Below are positions 60,501 through 64,000 of a stretch of DNA of 64,000 bases, piece by piece. The notes beneath the pieces were generated by a model, which saw only the letters and a list, made by a program, of their open reading frames with translations, was not told the DNA's origin and made no database searches. The stretch covers positions 1 through 64,000 of the forward strand of contig JAHIRF010000004.1 of assembly GCA_018818785.1 (NCBI GenBank), given 5' to 3'. The position numbers were made by a program, and so were the translations under genes. Source of the DNA: Thermoplasmatota archaeon. GTDB lineage: Archaea; Thermoplasmatota; Thermoplasmata; UBA10834. The stretch's first letter is position 1; each line of letters opens with the position of its first letter.

Positions 60501-60543
60501 CTCCTACAACCATGACCGCGCCGACTTTGTCAGTAGTAGCCAT
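57508..60543 (-). CDS. hdrA: HdrA with two fused flavin modules (module B)
   Basis: About 1,011 residues. Part 1 (1-430) is a HdrA flavin domain: VGGGISGLQSALDLADSG, NDCAMCIMAPK, then two inserted ferredoxin motifs CTGCGSCAQKCP and CIGCGICAEECK, and FIQCVGSRDEHCGNEYCSSV. It lacks the N-terminal CHCG domain. Part 2 (about 440-1011) has VGVFICHCGINIGG and ASCTPRTHEP, a second FAD site VIGGGVSGMVSALELAKQG, and two C-terminal ferredoxins (CDGCGICVPTCE, CKGCGACVGACP). Canonical HdrA has one flavin domain. The pairing resembles QmoA plus QmoB in one chain. It probably takes electrons from MvhD; bifurcation is inference. Confidence 0.92.
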   Translation of the reverse strand: MATTDKVGAVMVVGGGISGLQSALDLADSGYKVYLVEKNASIGGTMAQLDKTFPTNDCAMCIMAPKLVAAGRHHNIQLITNADIAIVDGQAGNFTVTVRQRAFRVDPTKCTGCGSCAQKCPIEAVDEYNEGTKIRKAIYVAYPQAVPLIYSIDPEKCIGCGICAEECKAKAVDYDQKEKVLEIKVGSIIVSPGFDEFNARLKPEYGYGVYPNVVTSIEFERMLSATGPYFGTVLRPSDGDIPEKIAFIQCVGSRDEHCGNEYCSSVCCMYSIKEAIIAKEHGGNIKPSIFFMDMRAFGKEFDEYYNRAKNEHGIRFVRSRAAAVVENPKTKNMMIKYVENGEPKEEEFGLVVLAVGLTPPADAENLSRVMKFRLNDDGFCQTGAFSPVETSRPGIFVSGAFSSPKDIPMTVAEASGAAAKAGTEITTSRNTLVTKKVYPKEIDVAGKEPRVGVFICHCGINIGGVVNVPEVMEYAKTLPNVVYAEQNLYTCSADAQEKIKEKVKEHDLNRVVVASCTPRTHEPLFQNTIREAGLNAYLFEMANIRDQCSWIHMHEPKAATKKAKALVRMALAKSRLLEPLENLMIDVNQDALVIGGGVSGMVSALELAKQGIKVHLVEREKELGGNLRKLHYLPSGDDPDEYLKKVDQEIRANKNITLHLGTTVKTIDGYVGNFKTQLTDGSEMEHGVVVVAVGGREYKPEGEYLYGKNANVMTLLEFKGKMKKGEVKGDSYVFIQCVGSREDKFPNCSRVCCTGTMTAANKIKDKDPNAKVYVLYRDIRTYGFREKYYKEAAQKGVTFIRFDDEKKPVVEDKGGKIEVRLIDEDTGKEVVLRPDCLVLASGTRPEEGSEELAPMLKVPLTKEGFFLEAHMKLRPIDFATEGVYLAGIAHSPKFVDESIAQALGAVARAMTILSKTTLEAEGIVASVDEQYCDGCGICVPTCEYKALEIIDNKDIKDKKIVDVNVGLCKGCGACVGACPAGALTQKGFRDEQILAMIDAALEEPKKQEVKQ

Positions 60544-61376
60544 CACTGCTCACCTCCGATCTCTATGGTCTTGTATGTGGGGGTGAATCCCTCCGGGTGT
60601 TCCATGGCGATCAGACTGTTCTGCCTGAGCAGGACTATGTGTCTGAGCACCTTGTCCGTAGGGACCTCCATTATCTCCCCGAGCTCCTTAACGGACCTCG
60701 CTTTGGTCCTGGACAGCTCGAGTATGAGGCTCCTCTCGAACTCATCTGAGGTGGCCTCTGTGATTATCTTCTCAATCTCTTCCGGGTCCAGCTTGTTGTC
60801 GTAGACATTGCCCTTGCCGACAAGGTTCAGCTCCTTGCCCACAAGCGCCTTCAATCTGAATGTCTCGGACGCCATGTCCGCGGCCGCGACCCTTGACATC
60901 AACCGTTCATCCTTCTTGACCTTGTTCGGTCCCAAGGCCTTCACGGTCTCCGTGAACTCCGTCACGACCTTCGAGAACTTCTCTCCTTCTGATGCGGACA
61001 CCCATTCGAGCCTGAGTCTCTCGGGCGCTATGCCACTCTCTTTGAGCAGCTTCTTCATGAGGTTCACGCGCTTCTCCGTGTAGTAGTTCCCGCTGATGTA
61101 GTGGCAGTCTCCTATGTGGCAGCCGCCGAGCAGGATGCCATCGGCGCCAGCCTTGAAGATGTCCAACACCAGGTGCGGACTGATCCTCGTAGAGCACATC
61201 ACCCTGACCGGGCGTATGTTGGTCGGGTACTGGTACCTGCTCACTCCACACAGGTCCGCTCCCGCATACGAGCACCAGTTGCATAGGAATCCGATGATCT
61301 TCGGCTCCCATTCACCCTCGTGCTTCTTCTCATGTGCATGTGTTTGGTGATGGGCGGTGTGATGCTTTTCAGTCAT
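60543..61376 (-). CDS. mvhD: MvhD fused to a winged-helix domain (module A)
   Basis: About 277 residues. Residues 1-150 are MvhD, with LCNWCSYAGAD, VMCSTRI and LGGCHIGDCHY cysteines intact after a His-rich tail (HHTAHHQTHAHEKKH). Residues 150-277 hold a helical linker (LMSRVAAADMASETFRLKAL), GNVYDNKLDPEEI and a winged helix (ARSVKELGEIMEVPTDKVLR, then a wing TPTYKTIEI). The same two parts are separate genes in module B (57056 and 56670). Fusion shows the wHTH protein belongs with MvhD. The stop overlaps the downstream hdrA ATG (TGATG). Confidence 0.93.
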   Translation of the reverse strand: MTEKHHTAHHQTHAHEKKHEGEWEPKIIGFLCNWCSYAGADLCGVSRYQYPTNIRPVRVMCSTRISPHLVLDIFKAGADGILLGGCHIGDCHYISGNYYTEKRVNLMKKLLKESGIAPERLRLEWVSASEGEKFSKVVTEFTETVKALGPNKVKKDERLMSRVAAADMASETFRLKALVGKELNLVGKGNVYDNKLDPEEIEKIITEATSDEFERSLILELSRTKARSVKELGEIMEVPTDKVLRHIVLLRQNSLIAMEHPEGFTPTYKTIEIGGEQ

Positions 61377-61379
61377 CTC

Positions 61380-63260
61380 TCACACCTCCTCATCGAGAGC
61401 AGCCCTCGCTTCCGCGAGCAGCTGAGCGTCAGTGTAATTCGTCATCGTTATCGCACCCTCCGGGCAGGTGGCACCGCATGCACCGCAACCCTTGCACGCT
61501 GCGGCTATGGCCTCGACCAGGCCCTTGTCGTTCTTTCTCAACGCGCCGTACGGGCAGACGGCGATACAAGTACCACAGCCAGTGCACTTGGTCTCGTCCA
61601 CGACTGATGTCAGCGCCTCAGCCTGCACATACCCTTTCGCCATCGGTATTGCTGCCCTGGATGCCGCCGCGGCACCCTGTATGGCGCACTCTGAGATGTC
61701 CGCCGGGCCCTTGCAGGTCCCGCAGACATAAATGCCATCGGTCGCGAAGTCCACCGGTCTGAGCTTGACATGCGCTTCCAGGAAGAACCCTTCCTGACCC
61801 AGCGGGACCTTGAGCAGTTTCGACAGGTCTCCTGCATCAGGCTGAGCGACCAACGGGGTCGACAATATGACCATGTCGACCGGCATGGTCCTCTCGAGCT
61901 TGAGCGTCTCATGGAAGTAGGTCACCTTCAACTGGTTGTCCTCCATGAACACCTTGGGGAGGTTCTCGGTCGTGTATCTCACGAACTTGACCCTCTTCTC
62001 CCTCGCCTTGTTGTAGTTGAGCTCATGCTCAACTCCGTATGCCATGACATCCCTGTTGAACACGGTGACCTCGATCTTCTCGGACGGACCTAGCTTCACC
62101 TCTTCGGCATCGCTCTCGCCCTCGGTTCCCCGGCCGCGTCTCCTGCGCCTACGCTCGAGGATCTCGTCCGTCGCCTTCTTCTCGACCGGGATCTTGTCGA
62201 CCACGGTGCCCTGCTTCTCGGCCAGTCCTAGCATGTTCTCGTAGTTGTCGACGATATTGATCGCGTTCTTGATCGCCACATTGCAGCAGATCCTGGAGCA
62301 GTAGCTGAGCTTCTGTCCCCTTGACCCGGCGCACTGCACGAACGCGACGCTCTTCAGCTTCGGGAGGGTCTTCTTCTTGCACAGTATCTCGAACTCTGTC
62401 AGGGTGACCACGTTCGGGAACTGGTTGTAGCCGTACAACCCCTCGGGGACGTACTCGAGCGCGCCCGTCGCCACTATGATCGTACCGACCTTGATCTTCT
62501 TGTCCTCGGCTCCCTTGTGGCCTATCGCGACCTCGTAGTTCCCTATGAATCCCTCGACGCTCTTCAGCATCGAGTTGGTGTATACTGTTATGTTCTTGTG
62601 TTCGTTGACCTTCTTGATCAATGGGACGATCGTCTCCTCGGCTCCCTTGTCCGTGACATAAAGGTTGTTCAGGAGCTTGACGAACCCTCCGAGTTCGCCG
62701 TCCCTCTCGACGAGGTGCACGGGGAATCCCATGTCCGCCATGGACAGGGCAGCGGACATCCCGCTGACTCCGCCACCAACGACCAGGGCGGTCGACTCCA
62801 CATCGACCCTGACCTCTTCCTGGGGCACGAGCAACCTGGCCCGGGAAACGCCCATCCGTATGAGGTCCTTGGCCTTGACCGTCGCCTTGTCCTTCTCCTT
62901 CATGTGGACCCAGGAGCAGTGTTCACGTATGTTCACGAATGTAAACAGGTACTTGTTCAATCCAGCGGACTCGCAGGTCGCCTGGAACAGCGGCGCGTGC
63001 GTCCTCGGAGTGCAGCTCGCGACGATGACCCTGTTCAGGTTGTGCTTCCTGATGGCCTCCCTTATGCTGCTGAGGCCGTCCTCGGCACAGGTGTACAGGT
63101 TGTCATTTGCATAGACCACGTCGGGCAAGGTCTTCGCGTACTCCGCGACGGTCGGAACATCGACGAACCCGCCTATGTTCGAACCGCAGTGGCAGACGAA
63201 CACGCCTATCCTCGGCTTATCACTCTGGATCGCTTCCTTGTTCTCGGCCATCTGAATCAT
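61380..63260 (-). CDS. hdrA: HdrA, CHCG/flavin/ferredoxin half with a charged insert (module A)
   Basis: This 626-residue protein equals part 2 of the fused HdrA: VGVFVCHCGSNIGG (near 18), SCTPRTHAPLFQ, VVGGGVSGMSAALSMADMG for FAD, FVQCAGSRGQKLSYCSRICC, and two C-terminal ferredoxins CTGCGTCIAVCP and CKGCGACGATCP. A segment near residues 355-410 is inserted relative to the paralogue; it has ERRRRRRGRG followed by acidic residues. It lacks inserted ferredoxins in the flavin domain. ATG 63260 overlaps the upstream stop (ATGA); ATG 63251 is an alternative. Confidence 0.93.
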   Translation of the reverse strand: MIQMAENKEAIQSDKPRIGVFVCHCGSNIGGFVDVPTVAEYAKTLPDVVYANDNLYTCAEDGLSSIREAIRKHNLNRVIVASCTPRTHAPLFQATCESAGLNKYLFTFVNIREHCSWVHMKEKDKATVKAKDLIRMGVSRARLLVPQEEVRVDVESTALVVGGGVSGMSAALSMADMGFPVHLVERDGELGGFVKLLNNLYVTDKGAEETIVPLIKKVNEHKNITVYTNSMLKSVEGFIGNYEVAIGHKGAEDKKIKVGTIIVATGALEYVPEGLYGYNQFPNVVTLTEFEILCKKKTLPKLKSVAFVQCAGSRGQKLSYCSRICCNVAIKNAINIVDNYENMLGLAEKQGTVVDKIPVEKKATDEILERRRRRRGRGTEGESDAEEVKLGPSEKIEVTVFNRDVMAYGVEHELNYNKAREKRVKFVRYTTENLPKVFMEDNQLKVTYFHETLKLERTMPVDMVILSTPLVAQPDAGDLSKLLKVPLGQEGFFLEAHVKLRPVDFATDGIYVCGTCKGPADISECAIQGAAAASRAAIPMAKGYVQAEALTSVVDETKCTGCGTCIAVCPYGALRKNDKGLVEAIAAACKGCGACGATCPEGAITMTNYTDAQLLAEARAALDEEV

Positions 63261-64000
63261 CCCCCTCCTGCCTGCACGAGCGCTTCGATCGCCTTCGCCG
63301 CTGCGCTCGAGCCCTGAGCGACCGACTCGGGTATGTCCGCCGGGCCGGCGCAGTATCCTGCCAGGTATATCCCTGAGACCACGGTTCTGCCGGGTCCGAG
63401 GATCCTGTCAGAGGATTCCAGGAACCCGAACTCGTCCTGCTTCAGGCCAAGTACCTTGGCGAGCTCGGCGGTCTCCTTCTTCGGCACGAGGGTGGTCGCG
63501 AGGACGACTAGGTCGAACTCCTCGGACTGCTGTCTCCCACCGACATCGTACACCACCAATGGGTTATGGGTGTCAGGGTTCTCCTGGACCGTGGCGTCGG
63601 AGTTGATGTATCTGACGCTGTAGTCCCTCTTCGCCCGCTCGACGTATTCGTAGAATCCCTTCGAGCAGGCCCTCATATCCTTGTAGAATATCGTGGATTC
63701 GATATCGTCATAATGCTCCTTGGCGAGCATGGCCTCCTTGGTGGAGTGCATGCAACACACGGAACAGCAGTAGGGATGCCCTACCTGCGGGTTGCGTGAG
63801 CCGACGCACTGTATGAATCCGATCTTCTTCGGCCTCTCCCCGTCAGACCGCCTCTGTATATGTCCATGTGTCGGGCCGGCCGCGTTGATCATCCTCTCAT
63901 ATTCCATCGCGGTGAACACGTTGGGGTATCGGCCGTACCCGTACTCTGAGGACGGCGTCGGGTCCCAGACATCGAAACCGGTCGCGACTATTATCGAACC
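63257..64000 (-). CDS. HdrA/QmoA-like flavin half, 5' end beyond the window (module A)
   Basis: At least 247 residues, open through the right edge. It corresponds to the C-terminal half of part 1 of the fused HdrA: GSIIVATGFD, EYGYGRYPNVFT, FIQCVGSRNPQVGHPYCCSV, FYKDMRACSKGFYEYV, and a C-terminal GYCAGPADIPESVAQGSSAA. It stops (AGGG) exactly where the fused protein runs on into its CHCG half. The stop overlaps the next gene. The FAD motif and inserted ferredoxins, if any, lie outside the window. Confidence 0.9.
   Translation of the reverse strand, partial: GSIIVATGFDVWDPTPSSEYGYGRYPNVFTAMEYERMINAAGPTHGHIQRRSDGERPKKIGFIQCVGSRNPQVGHPYCCSVCCMHSTKEAMLAKEHYDDIESTIFYKDMRACSKGFYEYVERAKRDYSVRYINSDATVQENPDTHNPLVVYDVGGRQQSEEFDLVVLATTLVPKKETAELAKVLGLKQDEFGFLESSDRILGPGRTVVSGIYLAGYCAGPADIPESVAQGSSAAAKAIEALVQAGGG

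Noticed and set aside
61380-63260. Selenocysteine or pyrrolysine readthrough in the Hdr/Mvh genes
   Set aside because: All expected cysteine positions are encoded by cysteine codons, and each stop is followed by an overlapping start, so no readthrough is needed.
62517-63317. A 266-codon plus-strand frame opposite the second hdrA
   Set aside because: Same antisense effect; the minus strand carries the CHCG and FAD motifs.
1-64000. CRISPR arrays, insertion sequences, integrases, att sites, rRNA
   Set aside because: No repeated spacer pattern, transposase or integrase motif, direct-repeat border or rRNA-like stretch was seen. The tandem peptidases, DUF2238-like pair and HdrA/MvhD modules are diverged paralogues rather than mobile elements.

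Overview
The window reads as the chromosome of a euryarchaeal-type archaeon, most likely a member of the Thermoplasmatota. Evidence: TATA boxes lie 25-35 nt ahead of start codons with little or no leader; three of four tRNA genes carry introns at position 37/38 that fold as bulge-helix-bulge; and there are archaeal genes for Sec61-beta, Cdc48, aTrm56, Elp3, an RPA-like OB protein, NikR and Mvh/Hdr. GC content looks moderately high and even. I saw no transposase, integrase, CRISPR array or rRNA. Paired clostripain-like peptidases with an exported M28 peptidase, a ferredoxin-dependent 2-oxoacid oxidoreductase and an Mvh/Hdr hydrogenase suggest a protein- or peptide-using anaerobe with H2 metabolism. 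No gene specific to methanogenesis is present. The lineage call is inference.

Layout. 1-3.4 kb: a protein tail at the left edge, two tiny cysteine proteins (one a 39-residue desulforedoxin), a carboxymuconolactone-decarboxylase-like protein, a membrane protein and two tRNAs. 3.4-12.3 kb: an ABC-2 exporter, a dolichol-kinase-like membrane protein, an OB-fold protein, HTH regulators, aTrm56 with an HD protein, nitroreductase, gamma-carbonic-anhydrase-like protein, PRC barrel, thioredoxin, OsmC and a class II glutamine amidotransferase. 12.3-15.1 kb: a nitrate/sulfonate/taurine-type ABC importer whose binding protein has its two halves in swapped order. 15.2-25 kb: a small-regulator/Elp3 operon, two very large TPR proteins (one with an Mrr-like N-terminus and a SAP C-terminus), a second PRC barrel and Cdc48. 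25-31.5 kb: three-gene ferredoxin oxidoreductase, tandem GNAT, class II LysRS, a receiver protein and Sec61-beta.

31.8-38.9 kb is a compact histidine operon (hisG-D-C-H-A-B-F-IE plus a PHP phosphatase), nearly every junction overlapping. 39-44.5 kb holds nikR and the exported peptidases. 44.6-54 kb holds tRNA-Glu, a divergent nadE/nitrilase pair, tRNA-Ser, a multi-PAS histidine kinase, two paralogous membrane proteins, mobA, hypE and a hydrogenase maturation protease.

54.1-64 kb, all on the minus strand and running off the right edge, is the most unusual part. One [NiFe] hydrogenase core (MvhA, MvhG) follows two paralogous electron-transfer modules. Module A has HdrA split into two genes, followed by MvhD fused to a winged-helix domain. 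Module B has the same HdrA halves fused into one ~1,011-residue protein, followed by MvhD and its winged-helix domain as separate genes. Fission and fusion are therefore reciprocal between modules. No hdrB or hdrC is seen before the edge. NikR, HypE and the maturation protease fit nickel control and maturation of this hydrogenase.
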